A stretch of 64,000 bases of DNA from Meconema thalassinum (Eukaryota; Arthropoda; Insecta; Orthoptera; Tettigoniidae), in contig OX336392.1 of NCBI GenBank assembly GCA_946902985.2, forward strand, positions 16,466,716 through 16,530,715. Direction: 5' to 3'. The notes beneath the pieces were generated by a model. The model did no database searches. It was given only the letters and a program-made list of their open reading frames with translations, and was not told the origin of the DNA. A program made the translations under genes and the position numbers. Below are positions 45,381 through 55,563 of this stretch, piece after piece; position 1 is the first letter of the stretch, and each line of letters begins with the position of its first letter.

Positions 45381-47831
45381 CTAAATTGTGTTTTGTTTCC
45401 GACAGGGTGTGTTTTTTAGTAGCGTGAAGAGGGGTGAGCTCTCCATGAACGTGTGTTCATTTAGATTGTTGGGATTGTTTCGTTTGGCTAGGTGTATCTC
45501 GATTGCTTCCTTTATGTCAAGAGCTCTGCCTTTCGATTCGTGATGGATTATTTTAAGGTCCGACTCTATGTTGGTAAAGCTATGCCCTGCGTCACACATA
45601 TGTTCGCACACGGCTGAATGTGTTCCGTATCTTATCGCATTCCTATGTTCATTATAACGTGTGTCTACTCGCCTTCCACTCTGCCCGATGTAATTAGCTT
45701 GACAATCGGTGTCTTGGCACGTTATAGAATATACCCCTGACCTTGAATACGGGTCACGTTTATTTAGATTACTATTTAGGAGGTGCCTAGCGGTTGTGTT
45801 TTTCGTCGTGAAAGCTATCTTTATGCCTTGCTTTTTGAATAGGTTAGTGATTTTATATGTATTCGCATTCACATAGTTGAAACGCGCAAATTTTTTCTCA
45901 TTACTGTCCGGTTTGGGAATCGTTTTATCTTTATTTTTATGTTTGGCTATAATTTGATTTATTTTGCTTGGCGAGAAGTTGTTTTCCTTTGCTATTTGCA
46001 TAATAGTTCTTATTTCCTTATTATAGTTGTCTTTTGACATGGGTATGTTTAAAGCCCTGTGCACCATTGAATTGAAACCCGCTAGTTTGTGCGTACTGGG
46101 GTGATTAGACTGATTGTCGATTGCATGCGAGGTTTGTGTTGCTTTCCGGAATATGGAATATGAAAGGTCGTTGTCTTTACGTTCAATAGTTATATCGAGA
46201 TAATTTATTTTCCGGTCTATTTCGGATTCCTTAGTGAATTTGATAGAATGGTGAAGGCTATTAATGGATTGGAGAATTGTTTCTTCGCTTGTTAGTTCAG
46301 TATCGTAGATGCAAATTACATCATCTACGTATCTTTTCCATATTACTATTCCCTTTGTTGAAGTCTTTTCTAAGAACGCATTTTCTAGTGCATTGATGAA
46401 GATGTCAGCGATTAACCCACTTAGTGGCGATCCCATTGCTAGGCCTTCTCTCTGTGTGTATATTTTATTGTCGAATTGAAACACGTTTTGGGTGAGAACG
46501 ACCCTCAGTAATCTCACGATCTCTTCAATTTCTTTTACCGAATTGTTGGATTTTAAGTTGTTTTCGATAGTGTTGATTGCTTCAATAATCGGAATATTGG
46601 TGTACATGTTAGTTACGTCGAAGGATACTAGCCTGAAGCTAGGTTTCATTTGTAGGGTGTTCAATGCTGTTACTAGTTCTGTTGTGTTCTTTACCGAGTT
46701 GTTTTTGTCGTTGGAAAGACGGCTTTTTAAGATTTTTAGTAACTCTTTGCTGATTTTGTAATTAGGGGCATTCCTACAATTGACTATTGGTCTCATTGGG
46801 CATTCCTTTTTGTGTATTTTTGGTTGTCCCCTCAATGACGGTATTTTCGGGTTCATGTTTATTAGTTTTGATTTTTCAGCTTTGGTCAGTATGTATTCTG
46901 TTTCTTTTAGCGCACTTTTTATTTGTTTTTGGAATTTGTTGGTGGGGTCTTTTGTTAATTCCTTGATTTCGTTGTTGTTTAGGAATTCGACTGTTTTTTC
47001 AATGTATTCTGTTTTGTTCAAAATTACTGTAGTGTTTCCCTTATCTGCTTTTGTGATGATTAAGTCATGTTCTTTTATTTTTTGTTTCAACGACTTTATT
47101 TCTTTGATTTGTTTGTTGTTTTGAATGTTATTGCTATCGCCCTCTCGTTTGAGGATTTTTTTGGCTTCGTTGGTGGCGAGATTTTTGGTTAATTCCCTGT
47201 CTTCTGCTGGGAGCTTGTGACTGGCTATCTCAATATCTGTGATTAACTGTTTTATATTGTGGTTCGTGTGTGCGTCTGTGCAGTTGTATTTCAAACCTTT
47301 GTCTAACATATTCATTTCACCTTGAGAAAAGGTTACGTTCGTTCTGTTGTTTACTCTGCTGTGGAAATTTAATTCATTGTTATTCGTGTGTTGTTCGTTA
47401 GATTGATGGTTCTGTGTTTCTCCTAGTTTTCTTAATTTATTTTCTAGCGTTTCATGCTTCCTCGTTGCTCTGATTTTGATGGTGTCATGTAGGTGTTCGG
47501 TGAAGCTGTCCCATTGGGCTGCGTGCCAGAAATTACTTAGTTGCAATTGAATGTCGTATAATTGTTGGTTAATTTTTTGCTTTCTTATGTATGCAAATCT
47601 TAATTCGTTTTTTATCCAAAGCGCTTTGGCTTGTTTAGTTGAAATGATCGAGGCTGGTGTGTTCGGTACGGTTTTAATTGGTACGTATTTAGGGGTGAGG
47701 TTTAGTTCTATACATTTTTTGTTGAACCAAATTGACTTGTCTAAATTCATGAGTTTAAGCCTGAGTGATTTGAATTTCTTGGCTTCACGATTTGCCTGAC
47801 TAGCCGTGAACATTGTGGTGTTTGAAGCCAT
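45381..47831 (-). CDS. Penelope-like RT / GIY-YIG endonuclease, copy A (816 aa)
   Basis: Complete ORF, identical in translation to copies B and C. RT fingers and palm: GQPKIHKKECPMRPIVNC, FDVTNMYTNIP (motif A, about residue 403), GLAMGSPLSG (B, about 463), YVDD (C, about 501), NYLDITIER (D). The thumb has SNHPSTHKLAGFNSMVHRAL. C-terminal GIY-YIG nuclease: GVYSITCQDTDCQANYIGQ from about residue 700, then RRVDTRYNEHR, with two cysteines between GVY and YIG as is usual in PLEs. Start ATG follows a 23-nt leader after the PLTR. The protein nicks DNA and reverse-transcribes the element RNA at the nick. Confidence 0.93.
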   Translation of the reverse strand: MASNTTMFTASQANREAKKFKSLRLKLMNLDKSIWFNKKCIELNLTPKYVPIKTVPNTPASIISTKQAKALWIKNELRFAYIRKQKINQQLYDIQLQLSNFWHAAQWDSFTEHLHDTIKIRATRKHETLENKLRKLGETQNHQSNEQHTNNNELNFHSRVNNRTNVTFSQGEMNMLDKGLKYNCTDAHTNHNIKQLITDIEIASHKLPAEDRELTKNLATNEAKKILKREGDSNNIQNNKQIKEIKSLKQKIKEHDLIITKADKGNTTVILNKTEYIEKTVEFLNNNEIKELTKDPTNKFQKQIKSALKETEYILTKAEKSKLINMNPKIPSLRGQPKIHKKECPMRPIVNCRNAPNYKISKELLKILKSRLSNDKNNSVKNTTELVTALNTLQMKPSFRLVSFDVTNMYTNIPIIEAINTIENNLKSNNSVKEIEEIVRLLRVVLTQNVFQFDNKIYTQREGLAMGSPLSGLIADIFINALENAFLEKTSTKGIVIWKRYVDDVICIYDTELTSEETILQSINSLHHSIKFTKESEIDRKINYLDITIERKDNDLSYSIFRKATQTSHAIDNQSNHPSTHKLAGFNSMVHRALNIPMSKDNYNKEIRTIMQIAKENNFSPSKINQIIAKHKNKDKTIPKPDSNEKKFARFNYVNANTYKITNLFKKQGIKIAFTTKNTTARHLLNSNLNKRDPYSRSGVYSITCQDTDCQANYIGQSGRRVDTRYNEHRNAIRYGTHSAVCEHMCDAGHSFTNIESDLKIIHHESKGRALDIKEAIEIHLAKRNNPNNLNEHTFMESSPLFTLLKNTPCRKQNTI

Positions 47832-47854
47832 ATTTTCAGTGTTGCCTTAGTAAA

Positions 47855-48518
47855 CAAGAGTTTAGTGCTTTTCAGTCGGTCAACACGAATGTACCCAAAA
47901 GAGATGGGTTATGCCCTAATCCTGAAATAAATTACATGAGATTAATAAAACACTAGGATGACCAGTTTCGATCGTCAAGCGATCATCATCAGATCCAATA
48001 CACTTAGGCTATAAAATCTATGTTTGAAATACAGGTGAAAATATTTACAATATGTACAATTATTTAGTTGCAGTATTGGTACTGCAACTGTCAGTGTATG
48101 CTAAATGCAGTATATATGTTAGGTGAAATGCTAAATGGTGATGGCTATCCGGAGATTGTACTTTAGAGAGATTATATGGTTGTAAACTATGGTTAAACTA
48201 TAAAATTTTAGGCTAACTACTTATCTGATTGTCTTCCGTACTACAGCTATTCGCAGTTTCCGTGTTCACTTGAACTCGCTGTGCGGTCGACTGCGGTGGT
48301 TATCTTAACGACTGGTTTTTCCCTGCCTTCCCCCCCTGTCCCTACGTGCTGTGGGGAGTGATCGCGATGTGTTTATGTGAGGTGTTGCCAACCTAGATAA
48401 GATGTATGTTATTGAATGAGGTGGATCTACAACTATTAAAGACCGTGGATTAGTCCTCGCCACGCGTGGAGCATAACCCATTCGAACTAAGCGTTGACGG
48501 TCTTATGAGGACGTCCCG
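47855..48518 (-). repeat. PLTR 2, shared by tandem copies A and B
   Basis: A single 664-bp PLTR lies between two head-to-tail units, acting as 3' end of copy B and 5' end of copy A. It is 3276 bp from PLTR 1. Confidence 0.88.
47956..47996 (-). ncRNA. hammerhead ribozyme in PLTR 2
   Basis: Base-for-base identical to the motif at 44680-44720. Because this PLTR sits between two tandem units, cleavage here would cut a multimeric transcript into unit-length 3276-nt RNAs. Confidence 0.8.
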
Positions 48519-48656
48519 GCACCTTTAATACTGCCTCTAATATGGGCCTTGGTTTATTGCAGAAGAAAAGTACATCGTACACCTGATCCAGATAACATTT
48601 ACCTATTAAAAACCCCCTAATTTCCCCCCCCTTTTTTATCTAGCTTGGCTGTGTCG

Positions 48657-51107
48657 CTAAATTGTGTTTTGTTTCCGACAGGGTGTGTTTTTTAGTAGCG
48701 TGAAGAGGGGTGAGCTCTCCATGAACGTGTGTTCATTTAGATTGTTGGGATTGTTTCGTTTGGCTAGGTGTATCTCGATTGCTTCCTTTATGTCAAGAGC
48801 TCTGCCTTTCGATTCGTGATGGATTATTTTAAGGTCCGACTCTATGTTGGTAAAGCTATGCCCTGCGTCACACATATGTTCGCACACGGCTGAATGTGTT
48901 CCGTATCTTATCGCATTCCTATGTTCATTATAACGTGTGTCTACTCGCCTTCCACTCTGCCCGATGTAATTAGCTTGACAATCGGTGTCTTGGCACGTTA
49001 TAGAATATACCCCTGACCTTGAATACGGGTCACGTTTATTTAGATTACTATTTAGGAGGTGCCTAGCGGTTGTGTTTTTCGTCGTGAAAGCTATCTTTAT
49101 GCCTTGCTTTTTGAATAGGTTAGTGATTTTATATGTATTCGCATTCACATAGTTGAAACGCGCAAATTTTTTCTCATTACTGTCCGGTTTGGGAATCGTT
49201 TTATCTTTATTTTTATGTTTGGCTATAATTTGATTTATTTTGCTTGGCGAGAAGTTGTTTTCCTTTGCTATTTGCATAATAGTTCTTATTTCCTTATTAT
49301 AGTTGTCTTTTGACATGGGTATGTTTAAAGCCCTGTGCACCATTGAATTGAAACCCGCTAGTTTGTGCGTACTGGGGTGATTAGACTGATTGTCGATTGC
49401 ATGCGAGGTTTGTGTTGCTTTCCGGAATATGGAATATGAAAGGTCGTTGTCTTTACGTTCAATAGTTATATCGAGATAATTTATTTTCCGGTCTATTTCG
49501 GATTCCTTAGTGAATTTGATAGAATGGTGAAGGCTATTAATGGATTGGAGAATTGTTTCTTCGCTTGTTAGTTCAGTATCGTAGATGCAAATTACATCAT
49601 CTACGTATCTTTTCCATATTACTATTCCCTTTGTTGAAGTCTTTTCTAAGAACGCATTTTCTAGTGCATTGATGAAGATGTCAGCGATTAACCCACTTAG
49701 TGGCGATCCCATTGCTAGGCCTTCTCTCTGTGTGTATATTTTATTGTCGAATTGAAACACGTTTTGGGTGAGAACGACCCTCAGTAATCTCACGATCTCT
49801 TCAATTTCTTTTACCGAATTGTTGGATTTTAAGTTGTTTTCGATAGTGTTGATTGCTTCAATAATCGGAATATTGGTGTACATGTTAGTTACGTCGAAGG
49901 ATACTAGCCTGAAGCTAGGTTTCATTTGTAGGGTGTTCAATGCTGTTACTAGTTCTGTTGTGTTCTTTACCGAGTTGTTTTTGTCGTTGGAAAGACGGCT
50001 TTTTAAGATTTTTAGTAACTCTTTGCTGATTTTGTAATTAGGGGCATTCCTACAATTGACTATTGGTCTCATTGGGCATTCCTTTTTGTGTATTTTTGGT
50101 TGTCCCCTCAATGACGGTATTTTCGGGTTCATGTTTATTAGTTTTGATTTTTCAGCTTTGGTCAGTATGTATTCTGTTTCTTTTAGCGCACTTTTTATTT
50201 GTTTTTGGAATTTGTTGGTGGGGTCTTTTGTTAATTCCTTGATTTCGTTGTTGTTTAGGAATTCGACTGTTTTTTCAATGTATTCTGTTTTGTTCAAAAT
50301 TACTGTAGTGTTTCCCTTATCTGCTTTTGTGATGATTAAGTCATGTTCTTTTATTTTTTGTTTCAACGACTTTATTTCTTTGATTTGTTTGTTGTTTTGA
50401 ATGTTATTGCTATCGCCCTCTCGTTTGAGGATTTTTTTGGCTTCGTTGGTGGCGAGATTTTTGGTTAATTCCCTGTCTTCTGCTGGGAGCTTGTGACTGG
50501 CTATCTCAATATCTGTGATTAACTGTTTTATATTGTGGTTCGTGTGTGCGTCTGTGCAGTTGTATTTCAAACCTTTGTCTAACATATTCATTTCACCTTG
50601 AGAAAAGGTTACGTTCGTTCTGTTGTTTACTCTGCTGTGGAAATTTAATTCATTGTTATTCGTGTGTTGTTCGTTAGATTGATGGTTCTGTGTTTCTCCT
50701 AGTTTTCTTAATTTATTTTCTAGCGTTTCATGCTTCCTCGTTGCTCTGATTTTGATGGTGTCATGTAGGTGTTCGGTGAAGCTGTCCCATTGGGCTGCGT
50801 GCCAGAAATTACTTAGTTGCAATTGAATGTCGTATAATTGTTGGTTAATTTTTTGCTTTCTTATGTATGCAAATCTTAATTCGTTTTTTATCCAAAGCGC
50901 TTTGGCTTGTTTAGTTGAAATGATCGAGGCTGGTGTGTTCGGTACGGTTTTAATTGGTACGTATTTAGGGGTGAGGTTTAGTTCTATACATTTTTTGTTG
51001 AACCAAATTGACTTGTCTAAATTCATGAGTTTAAGCCTGAGTGATTTGAATTTCTTGGCTTCACGATTTGCCTGACTAGCCGTGAACATTGTGGTGTTTG
51101 AAGCCAT
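48657..51107 (-). CDS. Penelope-like RT / GIY-YIG endonuclease, copy B (816 aa)
   Basis: Complete ORF with the same protein as copy A: all RT motifs (MYTNIP, GLAMGSPLSG, YVDD) and GIY-YIG residues intact. It lies exactly 3276 bp from copy A in the same orientation, sharing PLTR 2 with it. The lack of amino-acid differences over 816 residues indicates amplification in one recent event or gene conversion. An assembly duplication is an alternative. PLTR 3 lies 23 bp upstream of the start and is the likely promoter region, as for all copies. Confidence 0.93.
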   Translation of the reverse strand: MASNTTMFTASQANREAKKFKSLRLKLMNLDKSIWFNKKCIELNLTPKYVPIKTVPNTPASIISTKQAKALWIKNELRFAYIRKQKINQQLYDIQLQLSNFWHAAQWDSFTEHLHDTIKIRATRKHETLENKLRKLGETQNHQSNEQHTNNNELNFHSRVNNRTNVTFSQGEMNMLDKGLKYNCTDAHTNHNIKQLITDIEIASHKLPAEDRELTKNLATNEAKKILKREGDSNNIQNNKQIKEIKSLKQKIKEHDLIITKADKGNTTVILNKTEYIEKTVEFLNNNEIKELTKDPTNKFQKQIKSALKETEYILTKAEKSKLINMNPKIPSLRGQPKIHKKECPMRPIVNCRNAPNYKISKELLKILKSRLSNDKNNSVKNTTELVTALNTLQMKPSFRLVSFDVTNMYTNIPIIEAINTIENNLKSNNSVKEIEEIVRLLRVVLTQNVFQFDNKIYTQREGLAMGSPLSGLIADIFINALENAFLEKTSTKGIVIWKRYVDDVICIYDTELTSEETILQSINSLHHSIKFTKESEIDRKINYLDITIERKDNDLSYSIFRKATQTSHAIDNQSNHPSTHKLAGFNSMVHRALNIPMSKDNYNKEIRTIMQIAKENNFSPSKINQIIAKHKNKDKTIPKPDSNEKKFARFNYVNANTYKITNLFKKQGIKIAFTTKNTTARHLLNSNLNKRDPYSRSGVYSITCQDTDCQANYIGQSGRRVDTRYNEHRNAIRYGTHSAVCEHMCDAGHSFTNIESDLKIIHHESKGRALDIKEAIEIHLAKRNNPNNLNEHTFMESSPLFTLLKNTPCRKQNTI

Positions 51108-51130
51108 ATTTTCAGTGTTGCCTTAGTAAA

Positions 51131-51794
51131 CAAGAGTTTAGTGCTTTTCAGTCGGTCAACACGAATGTACCCAAAAGAGATGGGTTATGCCCTAATCCTG
51201 AAATAAATTACATGAGATTAATAAAACACTAGGATGACCAGTTTCGATCGTCAAGCGATCATCATCAGATCCAATACACTTAGGCTATAAAATCTATGTT
51301 TGAAATACAGGTGAAAATATTTACAATATGTACAATTATTTAGTTGCAGTATTGGTACTGCAACTGTCAGTGTATGCTAAATGCAGTATATATGTTAGGT
51401 GAAATGCTAAATGGTGATGGCTATCCGGAGATTGTACTTTAGAGAGATTATATGGTTGTAAACTATGGTTAAACTATAAAATTTTAGGCTAACTACTTAT
51501 CTGATTGTCTTCCGTACTACAGCTATTCGCAGTTTCCGTGTTCACTTGAACTCGCTGTGCGGTCGACTGCGGTGGTTATCTTAACGACTGGTTTTTCCCT
51601 GCCTTCCCCCCCTGTCCCTACGTGCTGTGGGGAGTGATCGCGATGTGTTTATGTGAGGTGTTGCCAACCTAGATAAGATGTATGTTATTGAATGAGGTGG
51701 ATCTACAACTATTAAAGACCGTGGATTAGTCCTCGCCACGCGTGGAGCATAACCCATTCGAACTAAGCGTTGACGGTCTTATGAGGACGTCCCG
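51131..51794 (-). repeat. PLTR 3
   Basis: 664 bp between copy B and the truncated copy, in the same minus orientation and identical as read. Confidence 0.88.
51232..51272 (-). ncRNA. hammerhead ribozyme in PLTR 3
   Basis: Identical to the motif in PLTR 1, including GGAT/ATCC stem I and the extra T. Confidence 0.8.
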
Positions 51795-51932
51795 GCACCT
51801 TTAATACTGCCTCTAATATGGGCCTTGGTTTATTGCAGAAGAAAAGTACATCGTACACCTGATCCAGATAACATTTACCTATTAAAAACCCCCTAATTTC
51901 CCCCCCCTTTTTTATCTAGCTTGGCTGTGTCG

Positions 51933-52287
51933 CTAAATTGTGTTTTGTTTCCGACAGGGTGTGTTTTTTAGTAGCGTGAAGAGGGGTGAGCTCTCCATGA
52001 ACGTGTGTTCATTTAGATTGTTGGGATTGTTTCGTTTGGCTAGGTGTATCTCGATTGCTTCCTTTATGTCAAGAGCTCTGCCTTTCGATTCGTGATGGAT
52101 TATTTTAAGGTCCGACTCTATGTTGGTAAAGCTATGCCCTGCGTCACACATATGTTCGCACACGGCTGAATGTGTTCCGTATCTTATCGCATTCCTATGT
52201 TCATTATAACGTGTGTCTACTCGCCTTCCACTCTGCCCGATGTAATTAGCTTGACAATCGGTGTCTTGGCACGTTATAGAATATACC
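51933..52287 (-). pseudogene. 5'-truncated Penelope-like ORF (GIY-YIG part only)
   Basis: Only the last ~117 codons remain, starting in the VYSITCQDTDCQANYIGQ segment. At about 52287 the sequence switches into the start of a plus-strand PLTR. Reading on the minus strand through this junction gives a chimeric 135-codon frame beginning MEHNPFELSVDGLMRTSR in antisense PLTR sequence; this is a by-product of the junction. No RT domain. It marks where minus-strand copying stopped and the inverted unit was joined. Confidence 0.85.
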
Positions 52288-52951
52288 CGGGACGTCCTCA
52301 TAAGACCGTCAACGCTTAGTTCGAATGGGTTATGCTCCACGCGTGGCGAGGACTAATCCACGGTCTTTAATAGTTGTAGATCCACCTCATTCAATAACAT
52401 ACATCTTATCTAGGTTGGCAACACCTCACATAAACACATCGCGATCACTCCCCACAGCACGTAGGGACAGGGGGGGAAGGCAGGGAAAAACCAGTCGTTA
52501 AGATAACCACCGCAGTCGACCGCACAGCGAGTTCAAGTGAACACGGAAACTGCGAATAGCTGTAGTACGGAAGACAATCAGATAAGTAGTTAGCCTAAAA
52601 TTTTATAGTTTAACCATAGTTTACAACCATATAATCTCTCTAAAGTACAATCTCCGGATAGCCATCACCATTTAGCATTTCACCTAACATATATACTGCA
52701 TTTAGCATACACTGACAGTTGCAGTACCAATACTGCAACTAAATAATTGTACATATTGTAAATATTTTCACCTGTATTTCAAACATAGATTTTATAGCCT
52801 AAGTGTATTGGATCTGATGATGATCGCTTGACGATCGAAACTGGTCATCCTAGTGTTTTATTAATCTCATGTAATTTATTTCAGGATTAGGGCATAACCC
52901 ATCTCTTTTGGGTACATTCGTGTTGACCGACTGAAAAGCACTAAACTCTTG
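52288..52951 (+). repeat. PLTR 4, inverted relative to PLTRs 1-3
   Basis: 664 bp, starting cgggacgtcc directly at the truncation point of the minus copy, with c/g microhomology (tataccc|ggg). It leads into the plus-strand ORF after 23 bp. Confidence 0.88.
52810..52850 (+). ncRNA. hammerhead ribozyme in PLTR 4
   Basis: Same sequence as the minus-strand motifs: GGAT, CTGATGA, T, GATCG-CTTGA-CGATC, GAAAC-TG-GTC, ATCC. It lies ~125 nt upstream of the ORF start, so cleaved mRNA would keep a short 5' leader. Confidence 0.8.
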
Positions 52952-52974
52952 TTTACTAAGGCAACACTGAAAAT

Positions 52975-55425
52975 ATGGCTTCAAACACCACAATGTTCAC
53001 GGCTAGTCAGGCAAATCGTGAAGCCAAGAAATTCAAATCACTCAGGCTTAAACTCATGAATTTAGACAAGTCAATTTGGTTCAACAAAAAATGTATAGAA
53101 CTAAACCTCACCCCTAAATACGTACCAATTAAAACCGTACCGAACACACCAGCCTCGATCATTTCAACTAAACAAGCCAAAGCGCTTTGGATAAAAAACG
53201 AATTAAGATTTGCATACATAAGAAAGCAAAAAATTAACCAACAATTATACGACATTCAATTGCAACTAAGTAATTTCTGGCACGCAGCCCAATGGGACAG
53301 CTTCACCGAACACCTACATGACACCATCAAAATCAGAGCAACGAGGAAGCATGAAACGCTAGAAAATAAATTAAGAAAACTAGGAGAAACACAGAACCAT
53401 CAATCTAACGAACAACACACGAATAACAATGAATTAAATTTCCACAGCAGAGTAAACAACAGAACGAACGTAACCTTTTCTCAAGGTGAAATGAATATGT
53501 TAGACAAAGGTTTGAAATACAACTGCACAGACGCACACACGAACCACAATATAAAACAGTTAATCACAGATATTGAGATAGCCAGTCACAAGCTCCCAGC
53601 AGAAGACAGGGAATTAACCAAAAATCTCGCCACCAACGAAGCCAAAAAAATCCTCAAACGAGAGGGCGATAGCAATAACATTCAAAACAACAAACAAATC
53701 AAAGAAATAAAGTCGTTGAAACAAAAAATAAAAGAACATGACTTAATCATCACAAAAGCAGATAAGGGAAACACTACAGTAATTTTGAACAAAACAGAAT
53801 ACATTGAAAAAACAGTCGAATTCCTAAACAACAACGAAATCAAGGAATTAACAAAAGACCCCACCAACAAATTCCAAAAACAAATAAAAAGTGCGCTAAA
53901 AGAAACAGAATACATACTGACCAAAGCTGAAAAATCAAAACTAATAAACATGAACCCGAAAATACCGTCATTGAGGGGACAACCAAAAATACACAAAAAG
54001 GAATGCCCAATGAGACCAATAGTCAATTGTAGGAATGCCCCTAATTACAAAATCAGCAAAGAGTTACTAAAAATCTTAAAAAGCCGTCTTTCCAACGACA
54101 AAAACAACTCGGTAAAGAACACAACAGAACTAGTAACAGCATTGAACACCCTACAAATGAAACCTAGCTTCAGGCTAGTATCCTTCGACGTAACTAACAT
54201 GTACACCAATATTCCGATTATTGAAGCAATCAACACTATCGAAAACAACTTAAAATCCAACAATTCGGTAAAAGAAATTGAAGAGATCGTGAGATTACTG
54301 AGGGTCGTTCTCACCCAAAACGTGTTTCAATTCGACAATAAAATATACACACAGAGAGAAGGCCTAGCAATGGGATCGCCACTAAGTGGGTTAATCGCTG
54401 ACATCTTCATCAATGCACTAGAAAATGCGTTCTTAGAAAAGACTTCAACAAAGGGAATAGTAATATGGAAAAGATACGTAGATGATGTAATTTGCATCTA
54501 CGATACTGAACTAACAAGCGAAGAAACAATTCTCCAATCCATTAATAGCCTTCACCATTCTATCAAATTCACTAAGGAATCCGAAATAGACCGGAAAATA
54601 AATTATCTCGATATAACTATTGAACGTAAAGACAACGACCTTTCATATTCCATATTCCGGAAAGCAACACAAACCTCGCATGCAATCGACAATCAGTCTA
54701 ATCACCCCAGTACGCACAAACTAGCGGGTTTCAATTCAATGGTGCACAGGGCTTTAAACATACCCATGTCAAAAGACAACTATAATAAGGAAATAAGAAC
54801 TATTATGCAAATAGCAAAGGAAAACAACTTCTCGCCAAGCAAAATAAATCAAATTATAGCCAAACATAAAAATAAAGATAAAACGATTCCCAAACCGGAC
54901 AGTAATGAGAAAAAATTTGCGCGTTTCAACTATGTGAATGCGAATACATATAAAATCACTAACCTATTCAAAAAGCAAGGCATAAAGATAGCTTTCACGA
55001 CGAAAAACACAACCGCTAGGCACCTCCTAAATAGTAATCTAAATAAACGTGACCCGTATTCAAGGTCAGGGGTATATTCTATAACGTGCCAAGACACCGA
55101 TTGTCAAGCTAATTACATCGGGCAGAGTGGAAGGCGAGTAGACACACGTTATAATGAACATAGGAATGCGATAAGATACGGAACACATTCAGCCGTGTGC
55201 GAACATATGTGTGACGCAGGGCATAGCTTTACCAACATAGAGTCGGACCTTAAAATAATCCATCACGAATCGAAAGGCAGAGCTCTTGACATAAAGGAAG
55301 CAATCGAGATACACCTAGCCAAACGAAACAATCCCAACAATCTAAATGAACACACGTTCATGGAGAGCTCACCCCTCTTCACGCTACTAAAAAACACACC
55401 CTGTCGGAAACAAAACACAATTTAG
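52975..55425 (+). CDS. Penelope-like RT / GIY-YIG endonuclease, copy C (816 aa)
   Basis: Complete plus-strand ORF giving the same 816-residue protein. Residues about 1-330 form the N-terminal region (Lys/Asn-rich, with KADKGNTTVILNK near 260), followed by RT about 330-600 and GIY-YIG about 700-790. The YVDD is at 54475-54486 and GVY at about 55071. It is flanked on both sides by plus-oriented PLTRs, so this is the only copy with the standard two-PLTR structure. A possible AATAAA lies at about 55523 in the 3' region. Nothing in the frame is broken, so it could be active. Confidence 0.94.
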   Translation: MASNTTMFTASQANREAKKFKSLRLKLMNLDKSIWFNKKCIELNLTPKYVPIKTVPNTPASIISTKQAKALWIKNELRFAYIRKQKINQQLYDIQLQLSNFWHAAQWDSFTEHLHDTIKIRATRKHETLENKLRKLGETQNHQSNEQHTNNNELNFHSRVNNRTNVTFSQGEMNMLDKGLKYNCTDAHTNHNIKQLITDIEIASHKLPAEDRELTKNLATNEAKKILKREGDSNNIQNNKQIKEIKSLKQKIKEHDLIITKADKGNTTVILNKTEYIEKTVEFLNNNEIKELTKDPTNKFQKQIKSALKETEYILTKAEKSKLINMNPKIPSLRGQPKIHKKECPMRPIVNCRNAPNYKISKELLKILKSRLSNDKNNSVKNTTELVTALNTLQMKPSFRLVSFDVTNMYTNIPIIEAINTIENNLKSNNSVKEIEEIVRLLRVVLTQNVFQFDNKIYTQREGLAMGSPLSGLIADIFINALENAFLEKTSTKGIVIWKRYVDDVICIYDTELTSEETILQSINSLHHSIKFTKESEIDRKINYLDITIERKDNDLSYSIFRKATQTSHAIDNQSNHPSTHKLAGFNSMVHRALNIPMSKDNYNKEIRTIMQIAKENNFSPSKINQIIAKHKNKDKTIPKPDSNEKKFARFNYVNANTYKITNLFKKQGIKIAFTTKNTTARHLLNSNLNKRDPYSRSGVYSITCQDTDCQANYIGQSGRRVDTRYNEHRNAIRYGTHSAVCEHMCDAGHSFTNIESDLKIIHHESKGRALDIKEAIEIHLAKRNNPNNLNEHTFMESSPLFTLLKNTPCRKQNTI

Positions 55426-55563
55426 CGACACAGCCAAGCTAGATAAAAAAGGGGGGGGAAATTAGGGGGTTTTTAATAGGTAAATGTTATCTGGATCAGG
55501 TGTACGATGTACTTTTCTTCTGCAATAAACCAAGGCCCATATTAGAGGCAGTATTAAAGGTGC

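Noticed and set aside
46492..47799. Plus-strand frames inside the PLE copies (89, 114 and 82 codons)
   Set aside because: They are repeated identically in each PLE copy on the strand opposite the 816-codon ORF and resemble no family, so they are shadows.
51933..52340. A distinct 135-aa GIY-YIG gene
   Set aside because: Its first ~18 codons are antisense PLTR, read across the inverted junction. It is a truncated PLE ORF, not a gene.
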